DNA of 43,502 bases, taken from IMG/VR virus record IMGVR_UViG_3300037507_003534, positions 1 to 43,502 of that record. One strand, 5' to 3'. The position numbers and the translations under genes were made by a program. Within the stretch, counting starts at the first letter, position 1. Each line of letters starts with the position of its first letter. This DNA is from a virus. The notes beneath the pieces were generated by a model. The model was not told the origin of the DNA and searched no databases. It saw only the letters and a program-made list of their open reading frames with translations. Positions 1 through 7,207 of the stretch are shown here, one piece after another.

Positions 1-40
1 GGAGGCCGGCCAGGTGCTCGGCGGTGATCCAGGGGGGCAT
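1..40 (-). CDS. 5' end of a leftward gene running off the window
   Basis: An ATG on the minus strand at 40 opens a frame (MPPWITAEHLAGL) that stays open to the window edge. Only 13 codons are visible, so no function can be given. It continues the leftward gene chain and has a possible promoter just upstream at 64-92. Confidence 0.4.
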   Translation of the reverse strand, partial: MPPWITAEHLAGL

Positions 41-63
41 GGGGCGTCGGGGGCGACGCTTCA

Positions 64-97
64 ATCTTGGGCGGATGCTGGTCATAGGTCAACCTAT
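64..97 (-). promoter_or_regulatory. possible leftward promoter overlapped by a palindrome
   Basis: Read on the minus strand, TTGACC (92-87) is followed after 17 bases by CAAGAT (69-64), a weak -10. The -35 overlaps an inverted repeat ATAGGT-CA-ACCTAT at 84-97. A related core, AGGTTGGCCTA, lies at 11204-11214 upstream of another leftward gene. This would drive the gene starting at position 40. It is inferred from consensus only. Confidence 0.3.
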
Positions 98-104
98 TCA
101 GGAA

Positions 105-809
105 TCAGTTACGCGAGGAGAAGGCAAGAGCGCGGGTGCCGTGGGCGGGGATGTAGTAGCCACCGGTGCTGCCGTCGCAGGCGTGGCAGGCGGAGCAGGT
201 GGTGGCGTGGCCGGCCTCGGCAGAGGCGGGGCAGAGGGTCAGGCCAGCGGGGGCGGGTTGGCCGGGCTCGGTGACCAGATAGGGCTGCCAGCCGTGGGCG
301 GTGGCGTCGAGGTAGTCGCGGAAGCCGTGACAGGAGGCTTGGAGGATGTCGCGCAGGGATTGGGCGTCGGTGCGGCGCCATTGCGCGGTGTAGCCGGTGT
401 GGTGGCGGGTGTGGGCCAGGCAGGCGCGCCAGACGGGCTCGGGGACGCAGTAGGGGTCACCGGCAGAGCCGATGCGGAGGTCGAAGTCGTCGAGGACGCT
501 GTAGTCGGTGAGGGGGGCGTAGTTGCCGCGCTTGTAGCAGCGCCAGACGCTCAGGGGAGCTTGGTGCCAGGTGACGTAGCAGGTCTTCTGAGTGAAGTGG
601 TGACAGCCACCGCAGATGGAGAGGTTGGAGCCGTCGCGGTAGCCGATGTTCGGGGCGATGTCCTGGCGGAGGATCCAGGTTTGGAGCATGGTGCCGGTCT
701 TGCCGTTGTCGGAGGACTCGGTGAAGCCGGTGATGATGCAGACGATGGGGGCGCCATCGATGGGGGACGGGCCCTCGTAGAGGACTCGCCCGTTGGGGTT
801 GGTGGGCAT
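105..809 (-). CDS. conserved phage protein, Cys/His-rich, unknown function
   Basis: A 234-residue protein. The N-terminal part (about residues 8-45, with GPSPIDGAPIVCIITG and KTGTMLQTWIL) followed by a CGGCHH cluster, a later Cys and a conserved WRCYKRGNY stretch resembles a family I recall from many phages, described as hypothetical. The clusters CGGC..C and, near the C terminus, CSACHAC could bind zinc; this is inferred from spacing. It lies 3 bases downstream of the next leftward gene, so it is probably co-transcribed. No catalytic motif is evident. Confidence 0.75.
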   Translation of the reverse strand: MPTNPNGRVLYEGPSPIDGAPIVCIITGFTESSDNGKTGTMLQTWILRQDIAPNIGYRDGSNLSICGGCHHFTQKTCYVTWHQAPLSVWRCYKRGNYAPLTDYSVLDDFDLRIGSAGDPYCVPEPVWRACLAHTRHHTGYTAQWRRTDAQSLRDILQASCHGFRDYLDATAHGWQPYLVTEPGQPAPAGLTLCPASAEAGHATTCSACHACDGSTGGYYIPAHGTRALAFSSRN

Positions 810-812
810 GGG

Positions 813-1250
813 TCAAAGCTCGTAGTGGAACCAGCCGTAGCCGGGGCGGAAGACGTAGAGGTGCTCGCAGTCACGCACTCGCCAATGGGCGGGGGCGTCA
901 GCGTCGAGGACCGTGCTCGGGGGATCGCCGTAGCCGCTGCCGTCACCGGCGGACCAAGGGCCGGAACCGCGCTCGTGGTGGTAGAGGGGTTGGGGGTCGC
1001 GCAGGTTGGTGCGGGGGGCGTCGAAGTCGGGTTTTCCGGCGGTGTCCCGTGAGTAGTCGCTGGCCCAGGTCTCGCGGGTGCGGAGCGCGGACATTGAGCC
1101 CGGGCGGATGAGCTCGCGCACCTTGGACAGGGTGGGGTAGTGCTCTTCGAGGATGGGGAGCTGGTGGGAGGGGTAGCCATCCCAGTGGCAGTAGACGGCG
1201 CGTACCTTGCCGGAGGGCAGGGCGTAGCCGATGGCGGAGCGGGTAGCCAT
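813..1250 (-). CDS. conserved phage protein with N-terminal CHWDGYPSH motif, unknown function
   Basis: A 145-residue protein beginning MATRSAIGYALPSGKVRAVY and then CHWDGYPSH. Proteins with this opening recur as hypothetical proteins in phages that infect quite different bacteria, so the family is real although its role is unknown to me. The C-terminal third is rich in aromatic residues (LYVFRPGYGWFHYEL). The start fits, being 5 bases after the stop of the preceding small gene. No signal peptide or membrane segment is visible. Confidence 0.8.
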   Translation of the reverse strand: MATRSAIGYALPSGKVRAVYCHWDGYPSHQLPILEEHYPTLSKVRELIRPGSMSALRTRETWASDYSRDTAGKPDFDAPRTNLRDPQPLYHHERGSGPWSAGDGSGYGDPPSTVLDADAPAHWRVRDCEHLYVFRPGYGWFHYEL

Positions 1251-1255
1251 GGCGG

Positions 1256-1402
1256 TCAGGCGGCGTGATCGAGGAGAAGGAAGTCGGCGGCAAGGCGCTT
1301 GGCGTCCTGCTCGTGGGGGCGCGGGGCCAGCAGTAGGCCGATCAGGTTGCGGTCGAGGCGGACGACATAGCCGCCGTGGGAGCGGGAAAAGGTGATGGTC
1401 AT
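1256..1402 (-). CDS. small protein of 48 residues, unknown
   Basis: The minus-strand frame reads MTITFSRSHGGYVVRLDRNL and ends LLLDHAA. It fills the gap between two larger leftward genes exactly (6 bases from the upstream neighbour's stop, 5 bases to the downstream start), which is the main argument that it is translated. It has a beta-rich N-terminal half and a helical C-terminal half by eye. No function can be assigned. Confidence 0.6.
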   Translation of the reverse strand: MTITFSRSHGGYVVRLDRNLIGLLLAPRPHEQDAKRLAADFLLLDHAA

Positions 1403-1408
1403 GGCAGA

Positions 1409-1900
1409 TCAGGCGTCAGAGGTGTCGATCGGCTGCCACATCGGGGTGTAGGCGGAGGGGTGTTCCCGCACGTCGACGAGGTGGCGGAACTGCTCGTCGG
1501 TGAGGCAGTCGAGCTGGGTGCTGAGGGCGAGCACGTCGCCATTTGGAAAGGCGCGGTAGTAGACGCCGCCGTGCTCGTCGGGGCGGAGTTTGCTGCAGTA
1601 GTACGCGACGGAGAGGCCGAAGCTTTTGATGAGGAGCCTGTGCTCAGCGAGCTTCTCTATGAGGTACTCAAAACTCAGCGGGCAGAAGTATTCGTCGCCG
1701 CTGGCGATGTAGAGGGAGCCATCGCCACCCATCTCGATGTCGAGGCAGTCGGCGTAGAAGTCATCGAACTCGGTGGGGCGGTCGTCTTGCGCCAGGATGT
1801 CTTGGAGATCGCTGTGGATGCGGACTGCTGCCTCAGCTCCACCGGGAGCGAAGCAGTCGGCGGGCACATGGGTGGCGCCGGATTCGTAGTTGTTTGCCAT
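1409..1900 (-). CDS. acidic protein of unknown function
   Basis: A 163-residue acidic protein (MANNYESGATHVPADCF...). A middle section is packed with Asp/Glu and aromatic residues (EFDDFYADCLDIEMGGDGS). No known motif was recognised. The gene sits in the leftward chain with 6 bases to its downstream neighbour and 3 to the upstream one. Small acidic proteins of this kind are common among early phage genes that bind host proteins, but that is only a general analogy. Confidence 0.7.
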   Translation of the reverse strand: MANNYESGATHVPADCFAPGGAEAAVRIHSDLQDILAQDDRPTEFDDFYADCLDIEMGGDGSLYIASGDEYFCPLSFEYLIEKLAEHRLLIKSFGLSVAYYCSKLRPDEHGGVYYRAFPNGDVLALSTQLDCLTDEQFRHLVDVREHPSAYTPMWQPIDTSDA

Positions 1901-1903
1901 GGT

Positions 1904-2188
1904 TCAGATCGGGGCAAGGGGGGCGTAGGAGCGGATGCGGGAGCGTTGCGTGGCGGCGCCGGTGCTGGCGGGTTTGAGCACGGGCTCGATGCCTGCGGCG
2001 CGGCTCCACTTGATGAAGCGGGCAGCGTCTTCGTCTTCTTCGAGGTAGACGTGCTGGCCGCGCTCGTAGGAGAAGCAGGTGAAGACCTTGCGCCAGTCAG
2101 CGCCGATGATCTGCACGAGGAAGGAGATGGGGACGCGGACCCAGCCGTGGCCGGGGTCGGAGTAGAAGCGGAAGGTGCGGGTTTGCAT
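1904..2188 (-). CDS. small protein (94 aa), phage-associated, unknown
   Basis: The start at 2188 (MQTRTFRFYSDPGHGWVRVP) is chosen because the longer frame upstream is only a shadow of the neighbouring gene, and because the upstream gene ends at 2190. The opening FRFYSDPGHGWVRVP is a recurrent motif in short phage and plasmid proteins with no function known to me. The middle contains CFSYERGQHVYLEEDEDA. Probably cytoplasmic. Confidence 0.7.
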   Translation of the reverse strand: MQTRTFRFYSDPGHGWVRVPISFLVQIIGADWRKVFTCFSYERGQHVYLEEDEDAARFIKWSRAAGIEPVLKPASTGAATQRSRIRSYAPLAPI

Positions 2189-2189
2189 G

Positions 2190-2393
2190 TCAGGCGCGGG
2201 GGTCGGGGGTGAGGCCGAGCTCGTGCAGGATCTGGCCGGTGGAGAAGTAAGGGGAGCGGCTGGCAGTGGCACCAGCGAAGCGCCATGAGCGGAACGTGCC
2301 GGACCAATAGAGGTCGGTGGGGTCCACACCTACGGATCGCAGTTGCTCGGGAGTGACAGGCGCAATCGCCGGATCGTGGAAGTGGGTTTTCAT
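2190..2393 (-). CDS. small protein (67 aa), unknown
   Basis: Begins MKTHFHDPAIAPVTPEQLRS and ends HELGLTPDPRA. Its ATG overlaps the stop of the upstream gene by four bases (ATGA at 2390-2393), the usual sign of translational coupling, which supports the start. No family recognised. Confidence 0.65.
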   Translation of the reverse strand: MKTHFHDPAIAPVTPEQLRSVGVDPTDLYWSGTFRSWRFAGATASRSPYFSTGQILHELGLTPDPRA

Positions 2394-2554
2394 TGGCGGT
2401 AGTTCAGGGCGAGGTCTTTGATCTCTTCGATGTAGTAGTTGACGAGCTCAAACTCGGCCTCGGTGCAGTAGCCGTCGTAGTGGAACTGGTTTGCGCGGGC
2501 GAAGTATTTGAGGAGGGCGTCGAAGTCCTCCGGGTGGATGGTGAGTTGGGGCAT
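2390..2554 (-). CDS. small acidic protein (54 aa), unknown
   Basis: The start at 2554 (MPQLTIHPEDFDALLKYFAR) is preferred because it follows the upstream stop by 2 bases. The sequence is mostly helical and acidic, ending YYIEEIKDLALNYRQ. It overlaps the next gene by four bases. Function unknown. Confidence 0.65.
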   Translation of the reverse strand: MPQLTIHPEDFDALLKYFARANQFHYDGYCTEAEFELVNYYIEEIKDLALNYRQ

Positions 2555-2556
2555 CG

Positions 2557-2853
2557 TCAGACTCCGAGGTAGAGAAAGTCGTAGGCGCCGGGTTCCTCGG
2601 CGCAGTTGCAGGCCCACGTCCAGAGGACGCGCTCGCGGTTGGCGTTGTGGTCGCAAAGGTCGGAGTGGTCCCACGCGCCGTACTCACGGAGGTATTCGCG
2701 GAAGAGCCAGGCGGGGCCATCGAAGTCGAGGCGGCGCACCCAGGCGGCAACATCGGCGGTGCGGTCACCGGAGCCGGAGCAGTCGGCGACGCACTCGGGG
2801 GGCAGTTGCCGCAGAGATTCGCGGCCGTGAAACCAGTGGTTGCGATAGGTCAT
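2557..2853 (-). CDS. unknown protein of 98 residues
   Basis: Starts MTYRNHWFHGRESLRQLPPE at 2853; the open frame further upstream is arginine/proline-rich shadow sequence and was not included. Cysteines at several points (ECVADCSG, DLCDHN, WACNCAEE) and many Trp residues suggest a small folded, perhaps metal-binding, protein. Separated from the upstream gene by 23 bases. No family recognised. Confidence 0.65.
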   Translation of the reverse strand: MTYRNHWFHGRESLRQLPPECVADCSGSGDRTADVAAWVRRLDFDGPAWLFREYLREYGAWDHSDLCDHNANRERVLWTWACNCAEEPGAYDFLYLGV

Positions 2854-2876
2854 GGCGTGTGCAGTTCCTGAATGGG

Positions 2877-3107
2877 TTAGCGGTGACGCAAGGCGGGCGG
2901 GAGCTGGCGGTTGCGGCGCGTTAGTTCCATGCCGTAGGTGGCGGCTTGGTCCATGTAGTAGCCCTCGCGGGAGGGGTTCCAGCCGGACATAGCGGCTGCG
3001 GCTTGCTTGCAGTCGGAGATGACGTAGCGCAGGGAGTAGGCGTCGAGGGTGGCCGCGTGGGACTCCCAGCGGGCGAAGTGCTCGGGGGTGGCGTGCTCGG
3101 TGATCAT
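2877..3107 (-). CDS. small protein (76 aa), unknown
   Basis: MITEHATPEHFARWESHAAT and a helical middle (YVISDCKQAAAAMSGW), ending with a basic tail. Its ATG overlaps the stop of the upstream gene by four bases (3104-3107). No function recognised. Confidence 0.65.
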   Translation of the reverse strand: MITEHATPEHFARWESHAATLDAYSLRYVISDCKQAAAAMSGWNPSREGYYMDQAATYGMELTRRNRQLPPALRHR

Positions 3108-3337
3108 TGGCCGGACTCGATGAGGGTGAAGAGCTCCGACTTGACGGAGGCGATGCTGGGGCCTTCGATGACGTGGATGCCGTAGACACCGCAGAACCAG
3201 GGCTTGCGCGGGGTGCTGTAGGTGTCGGTGATGTAGGCGATGGCTTGGGGGTTGGCGCCCTCGGGGAGGGGAATGTCAGTGCGCCAGATGAACTCCAGAT
3301 AGCCGGGGCAGGTGGCCCGGCGTGAGTCGAATTGCAT
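3104..3337 (-). CDS. small protein (77 aa), first gene of the left cluster
   Basis: Start chosen at MQFDSRRATCPGYLEFIWRT (3337), since the frame upstream reads into the gene-free region without protein-like sequence. The rest (DIPLPEGANPQAIAYITDTY, then CGVYGIHVIEGPSIASVKSE) looks like a compact alpha/beta protein. It is the first gene downstream of the leftward promoter proposed at 4224-4252, so its transcript would carry a leader of nearly 900 bases. Function unknown. Confidence 0.65.
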   Translation of the reverse strand: MQFDSRRATCPGYLEFIWRTDIPLPEGANPQAIAYITDTYSTPRKPWFCGVYGIHVIEGPSIASVKSELFTLIESGQ

Positions 3338-4223
3338 GGCTGAACTCACAGCTAGAGGGATGGAGAGGCAAAGCCCCTCAGCTAGAAGACCCCCGGACGC
3401 AGTGCGCCAGGGGGAACTTCTGGGGGAGAGGGTTTGTGCGTGCTGAGCAGAGCCGAGTGCTCGGTGCCACGGTGGGCACGCGGCCACCGTTGCTGGGTGT
3501 CACCCAGCTGGGAGTAGGTATCCCACTATTTAGATCACTCGTGCAGCCGCAACCTGGAGTGTGCTGGGGCGCAGGGGATGCGGGCAGTCCGTGGGTGCAA
3601 GCATCTGTCCGCCTGAGGTTCAGGTGAATCGCCGGGCCGTGCGGGTGATCTGTAGACGAGCGCAGTCGAGGGCCTTACGGAGGACAGAGCACAGCGGGCA
3701 GGAGGGGCCGTCACGGACCGACGCCACGCACACGGAGGGCGTGCTCGGTCGGGTGACTGACTCCCACGGCTGAGGCTTGCGGTTGGGGCTTGATGCCTCG
3801 CGGCACTATTCACGGGCCAACCTTGGCTACCTCCCTGGGGGTATCGACTAACTGGACACACGGCGGGATCGTCTCTGTGCTGGGACCTCTGGCTCCTCAC
3901 CGCAGATGCGGGGGTCTTGCCTGCCCATGAGACCAGGCCCGCCATGGGCCTTCGTCAGATGTCAGTGGCGCAGCGCACAGCGCCGCAATGGGTCAAACCA
4001 TGAACGATTCAGGAATAGGATGGACGGTTGGCAACCGATAGCGGCGGGGGGCTGGCCTGGGGCCTAGGCCCCGCAGGGCCGTTCTTCGGTTGTGCTGACA
4101 AGCCTTGCAGATCGCCGGGCTTTTGTCAAGTCCCGCACCGATAAAGGTTGCGGGATCGGGGGAGCCGGGGGATCCTGACCCTATGGGCCAAGGGATCGCA
4201 GGCCGGTTCCGTCCGACTGAGCT

Positions 4224-4252
4224 ATCAGAGCACGGCCTGCGGCAAGTGTCAA
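4224..4252 (-). promoter_or_regulatory. leftward sigma-70 promoter
   Basis: On the minus strand a perfect -35 box TTGACA (4252-4247) is separated by exactly 17 bases from TCTGAT (4229-4224), which matches four of six -10 positions. It points at the gene-free region and the gene cluster starting at 3337. It is the best consensus match noticed in the left half. The -10 lies inside a stretch resembling a tRNA D-arm, which may be chance. Confidence 0.5.
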
Positions 4253-4261
4253 GGGTCTTGA

Positions 4262-4308
4262 CTGAGTCTATTGAGACTCAGATCACAGGGATGAGTCTCA
4301 CCGTCTCA
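4262..4308. promoter_or_regulatory. cluster of inverted TGAGACTCA repeats, likely regulator binding sites
   Basis: CTGAGTC (4262-4268) pairs with GACTCAG (4275-4281). TGAGACTCA (4272-4280) and its exact reverse complement TGAGTCTCA (4292-4300) are centred 20 bases apart, about two helical turns, and a half site GTCTCA follows at 4303-4308. The cluster lies directly upstream of the promoter at 4224-4252, a position suited to an activator, and just downstream of the HTH gene at 4397-4834. Confidence 0.4.
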
Positions 4309-4396
4309 AAGCAAGACGCAGCCTGGGACGAAGGGTGAGGCAGGGGGTGCAGCGCTTTGCACATGGCCGGGCCCATAAAAATTTAATGTATATGTA

Positions 4397-4834
4397 CTAT
4401 TCGCGCCCTTCGCGGGCTTTGGTGATCAGCCCGTTAACGATGTCGGCGGAACGGCACTTGCGGGCAACACACTCGGCATCAAGCCAGCGCTTGTTCTCAG
4501 GGGTCAGGGTCATCGAGAAGCGGAGCCTGTCGTTTTCGCGGCGGAGCGTCTCGTTGCTTCTGGATTGAGCAGCCCTCGCGGATGTTGAGCGCCAGCGATC
4601 CAACGTGTCGGGTTGAAGGTCGCCACGGTCACTTGCGGACTGCAGGCGATTCAGCACGGCTTGGCGGGAGATGTCGTGAACCCTGGCCACATCCGCCCAT
4701 TTCACAAAGCCGTGGGCGGTGTAAAGCTGCTCGCAGGTGGCGACGATGTCTTCCAGTGGGATGTATTTGGCGTAGCCCACTCTCAGACGTCGACTTTGGT
4801 CCCAAAGACTGGCACAGGAGCGTAGGGCTGTCAA
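4397..4834 (-). CDS. putative DNA-binding protein with HTH and ribbon-helix-helix-like parts
   Basis: A 145-residue protein. Residues about 40-70 (VKWADVARVHDISRQAVLNRL) read as a helix-turn-helix; residues 85-105 are Arg/Glu-rich and probably coiled coil; the C terminus (FSMTLTPENKRWLDAECVAR) resembles a ribbon-helix-helix module of the kind that pairs a beta strand with two helices. The ATG overlaps the upstream stop by four bases (4831-4834), favouring this start over a GTG about 20 codons later. It probably regulates transcription, and the repeats at 4262-4308 are candidate targets. Inference from motif shape only. Confidence 0.6.
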   Translation of the reverse strand: MTALRSCASLWDQSRRLRVGYAKYIPLEDIVATCEQLYTAHGFVKWADVARVHDISRQAVLNRLQSASDRGDLQPDTLDRWRSTSARAAQSRSNETLRRENDRLRFSMTLTPENKRWLDAECVARKCRSADIVNGLITKAREGRE

Positions 4835-5025
4835 TCCTTGGCTTGCGTTTCGGCGCTGGGGCCGTGGTACAGGGATTCGAGTTGTTGGACTAGGCCGTCC
4901 TCGGGGGTGTCGTCGTAGACGATTTGTTGGATGAGGATTCGGTGGATGCGGGGGCTGCGCGAGAGGAAGCGGAGCATCCAGAGCTCGTACCAGCGCAGGG
5001 GGATGTAGGGGTCGCGCCGGGTCAT
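4831..5025 (-). CDS. small basic protein (64 aa), unknown
   Basis: [20 protein letters not shown], a basic, Trp-rich N-terminal helix, then an acidic C-terminal part (YDDTPEDGLVQQLESLYHG). Coupled to both neighbours by four-base overlaps (5022-5025 and 4831-4834), which fixes the start. It could be amphipathic or bind a protein partner. No family recognised. Confidence 0.65.
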   Translation of the reverse strand: MTRRDPYIPLRWYELWMLRFLSRSPRIHRILIQQIVYDDTPEDGLVQQLESLYHGPSAETQAKD

Positions 5026-5321
5026 AACAGCTCTTCGAGGTCCTCGATGGGGGCCTGCTGGATGATCAGTGGCGTGCCGGGGCCGAGCCAGGCGCCCTCG
5101 AGTTGGGTGGTGACGTAGTCGTGGGCAGCCTCGATGCCCAGGTCGTACCAGCGCATCACGGCTTTGATGCACGCCTCGAAGTCGTAGACGGCGACGGGGC
5201 AGGGGTCTCCGGCGCGCCGGCCCCAGCCGAGGAAGGCGGCGTCGAAGACCAGGCGGGGGTAGAGGAACAGCGGGCCGCGGATGGAGCCCGTGTCCAGGTG
5301 GAAGGTGGGATCAGAGCTCAT
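5022..5321 (-). CDS. unknown protein (99 aa) next to the sigma factor
   Basis: [20 protein letters not shown], with a conserved-looking core ([20 protein letters not shown]) and an acidic C terminus ending IEDLEELL. It overlaps the 3' end of the sigma factor gene by 11 bases, so the two are translated from one message. Not recognised; cytoplasmic by appearance. Confidence 0.65.
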   Translation of the reverse strand: MSSDPTFHLDTGSIRGPLFLYPRLVFDAAFLGWGRRAGDPCPVAVYDFEACIKAVMRWYDLGIEAAHDYVTTQLEGAWLGPGTPLIIQQAPIEDLEELL

Positions 5322-6180
5322 GACCGTCGAGGCTGAGGAAGTAGCGCAGCTTGCGCAGCGCGGCTTTTTGGATTTGGCCTGCCCGGCAGCGGCTGAAGCC
5401 GAGCTCGGTGGCGATGTCTTTGAGGGTGCGGCGGTTGAAGAAGGATTCGCGGATGACCGTGGCTTCGGTGGTGGAGAGACGGGCCAGGGCGGCGGTGAGG
5501 GCTTCTTGGTTGCTGCGGAAGGTCAGGTGCTCGTCGGGCTCGGATTCGTTGGAGTCGGTGGGGGCTGAGATCAGATCGATGATTGCGGAGCCGCCCTCGG
5601 TGGAGAGGGAGTCGAGGGACGCGCAGGCGGTGATGGTGTTGGTGTGGAGGACTTGGGCGATGCGCTCGGGGGTGGTGTCGGTGAGGGTGGCGAGGTGGTC
5701 GACGCTGGGGGCGGTGCCGTGGAGGGTGAGGTGCTCAGTCGTGAGGCGTTGGATGCGGGCGAGGAGTTCGTGGGTGTTGATTGGGATGCGGATGGCGCGG
5801 GCGTGGGTGTGGATCGCGCGGTTGATGGCTTGGCGGATCCACCAGTAGGCGTAGGTGGAGACGGCGTAGCCGCGGGTCGGGTCGAAGAGCTCGAGGCCGC
5901 GGATCAGGCCGAGGTTGCCTTCTTGGATGAGGTCGGCCAGGTCGAGGCCGCGGTTTTGGTAGCGCTTGGCGATGGAGACGACCAGGCGCAGGTTGGTGCG
6001 GACCATGACCTCCATCGAGCGGCTTCCCGAGCGGCGGATGTGCAGCGGGGCGCTCTCGCGGCCGTGCTCGTGGTGGATCCAGGCGAAGATGCGCTGGCAG
6101 TGGCGGAGCTGCGCCTCTTTCGAGAGGACCGGGTGCCGGCCGATTTCGGATAGGTAGTGGTTGATTTCGGATTGGGACAT
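5311..6180 (-). CDS. RNA polymerase sigma-70 family factor
   Basis: A 289-residue sigma factor with regions in order: 1.2 (residues 3-30), region 2 (about 56-125, with the core-binding and -10 recognition stretch [18 protein letters not shown] and [14 protein letters not shown]), region 3 (about 135-210) and region 4 (about 228-285, with [23 protein letters not shown]). It binds core polymerase and should direct it to chosen promoters. The layout matches group 2/3 sigma factors of cyanobacteria rather than the short late-gene sigma factor of T4-type phages. It lacks region 1.1, as non-primary sigma factors do. All four regions look intact, so an active protein is likely. Its target promoters are unknown. 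Confidence 0.93.
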   Translation of the reverse strand: MSQSEINHYLSEIGRHPVLSKEAQLRHCQRIFAWIHHEHGRESAPLHIRRSGSRSMEVMVRTNLRLVVSIAKRYQNRGLDLADLIQEGNLGLIRGLELFDPTRGYAVSTYAYWWIRQAINRAIHTHARAIRIPINTHELLARIQRLTTEHLTLHGTAPSVDHLATLTDTTPERIAQVLHTNTITACASLDSLSTEGGSAIIDLISAPTDSNESEPDEHLTFRSNQEALTAALARLSTTEATVIRESFFNRRTLKDIATELGFSRCRAGQIQKAALRKLRYFLSLDGHEL

Positions 6181-6190
6181 TGCCCGATTG

Positions 6191-6544
6191 TCAACCAGAA
6201 CTGGATGGGTGAGGGTAAATAGAAGATGAAGGTTGCATTGGATGGTGGCTGGCTGGGATGTCCTGCTGAGCGGGGAGCGCAGTGCCAGCGGCCGGATGGA
6301 CCTCGGGGATGGGCGTCTGGTGCGTGGGTGGGTCCGGCAGCCAGTCGGTCTCGGGGTCCGGGTCAGCTGTGAGGTGGTCGGCGAGGGTCCACTGGGCTCG
6401 GAGGATGTCTTCGAAGCAGCGCTCGAGGAGCGGCGCGCAGCCTGAGTAGGTGAAGGCGGCGTCAGGGCCGTCGTGCAGTTCCCAGCGGTAGTAGCCGTCC
6501 TCGGTGGTGCGGATGGTGATGAGGAGGGGGGAAAGGTGGGTCAT
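6191..6544 (-). CDS. unknown protein with proline-rich C terminus (117 aa)
   Basis: Starts [20 protein letters not shown] at 6544, overlapping the upstream gene's stop by four bases. The first 60 residues look folded ([18 protein letters not shown], then [20 protein letters not shown]); the remainder is Pro/Thr/Ser-rich and probably disordered. It lies 10 bases upstream of the sigma factor gene. No family recognised. Confidence 0.6.
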   Translation of the reverse strand: MTHLSPLLITIRTTEDGYYRWELHDGPDAAFTYSGCAPLLERCFEDILRAQWTLADHLTADPDPETDWLPDPPTHQTPIPEVHPAAGTALPAQQDIPASHHPMQPSSSIYPHPSSSG

Positions 6545-7146
6545 TCCGCAGGTTTTATGACGTAACGGCCACGGACGCCACTTGAAACTATTGGGCACTC
6601 TTTCCAATACCTAGAGTTTAATGCATTTGAAACTTGTTGGGACCATCGTGTTCCGGCTTGTTGGGTTTGTCTGTCTCCTTCTTTTAGAGTCGTGTACTGC
6701 TGAAGATGGTCGCAAATAGTGGCGAAAGTTACTTCACGTTCGCCAAAGTATTCTCTAATAGCTTTGATATTGTCTGTTATTAGTTTTCGTATCTCGGGGC
6801 TGCTGTGATATGCGGGCTTTGCTATTGCAGGCTCAGCTAGTTCCTCCGTTAGCTGTTCTTGCGATTTTGCGTGCTCTATAGCCTCCCGAGCGTAAGCACG
6901 CATCAGTTTGCCTGCTTTACGACTGTGCAGGGCTTCAATCATCATGCGCTTAATTGCTGCGCGCTGTTCAAGAGGGTCCCCTATCAGCTGCGCTATGTGA
7001 AGACGTATGAGCTCTTCTTGTGCTTCTTGTATCTCGCCTAAGCGCTGTTCGATTAGTACAGTCGCTATTTCTCTCATGAGATGATGATAGATCGGTGCTA
7101 AGCCCTTGAACTTAGGGTCGTTTACAACATCAAGTAATGTTTTCAT
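6541..7146 (-). CDS. AT-rich inserted gene, helical protein with possible winged-helix C terminus
   Basis: A 201-residue protein with clearly lower GC than its neighbours. Residues 1-110 are long amphipathic helices rich in Glu/Arg/Leu; residues 135-201 (REVTFATICDHLQQYTTL, then WSQQVSNALNSRYWKECPIV and GRYVIKPAE) look like a winged-helix fold of the kind found at the end of DNA-binding or restriction-related proteins. Immediately upstream lies a copy of the thyX 3' end, suggesting arrival by recombination. It may be an accessory gene for lysogeny or phage exclusion, but no function can be claimed. Confidence 0.65.
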   Translation of the reverse strand: MKTLLDVVNDPKFKGLAPIYHHLMREIATVLIEQRLGEIQEAQEELIRLHIAQLIGDPLEQRAAIKRMMIEALHSRKAGKLMRAYAREAIEHAKSQEQLTEELAEPAIAKPAYHSSPEIRKLITDNIKAIREYFGEREVTFATICDHLQQYTTLKEGDRQTQQAGTRWSQQVSNALNSRYWKECPIVSSGVRGRYVIKPAE

Positions 7147-7156
7147 TGTTTAGGGA

Positions 7157-7176
7157 GCGAGGCGGGCTTTGTGGAG
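7157..7176 (-). repeat. copy A of the thyX 3'-end repeat
   Basis: Twenty bases identical to 7486-7505. Read leftward, this copy encodes the same LHKARLAP ending as ThyX, with synonymous changes in the last two codons, and is again followed by a stop, a short gap and a start codon with AAAACA. The in-frame remnant is a 17-codon frame starting ATG at about 7191. It marks the upstream edge of the inserted AT-rich gene. Confidence 0.8.
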
Positions 7177-7207
7177 CGGATAGCGATGAGGAGGAGGGCT
7201 CATGGGG

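Larger units (their letters stand above)
3338..4396. other. gene-free region with hairpins and a leftward promoter
   Basis: About 1.06 kb without a convincing gene in an otherwise tightly packed cluster. Frames here are short or of arginine/serine-rich shadow composition. Visible structure: a hairpin TCCCGCA...TGCGGGA (4131-4155); a 14-base palindrome GGGGCCTAGGCCCC near 4060; a palindrome CGGTT-GGC-AACCG (4025-4037); a GATCC...GGATC hairpin near 4170-4197; a leftward promoter (4224-4252) and TGAGACTCA repeats (4262-4308). Candidates are a structured leader, a non-coding RNA or a replication origin; the sequence alone does not decide between them. Confidence 0.6.

Noticed and set aside
3535-3945. 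136-codon leftward frame within the gene-free region
   Set aside because: Composition is Ser/Arg/Pro/Ala-rich with no predicted fold pattern and no coupling to neighbours; it looks like chance in high-GC DNA.
4170-4235. tRNA-like stretch on the minus strand (CTCTGATAGCTCAGTCGG)
   Set aside because: The D-arm-like piece is good, but no matching acceptor, anticodon or T arm can be folded around it, so it is not called a tRNA. It could be a decayed fragment.
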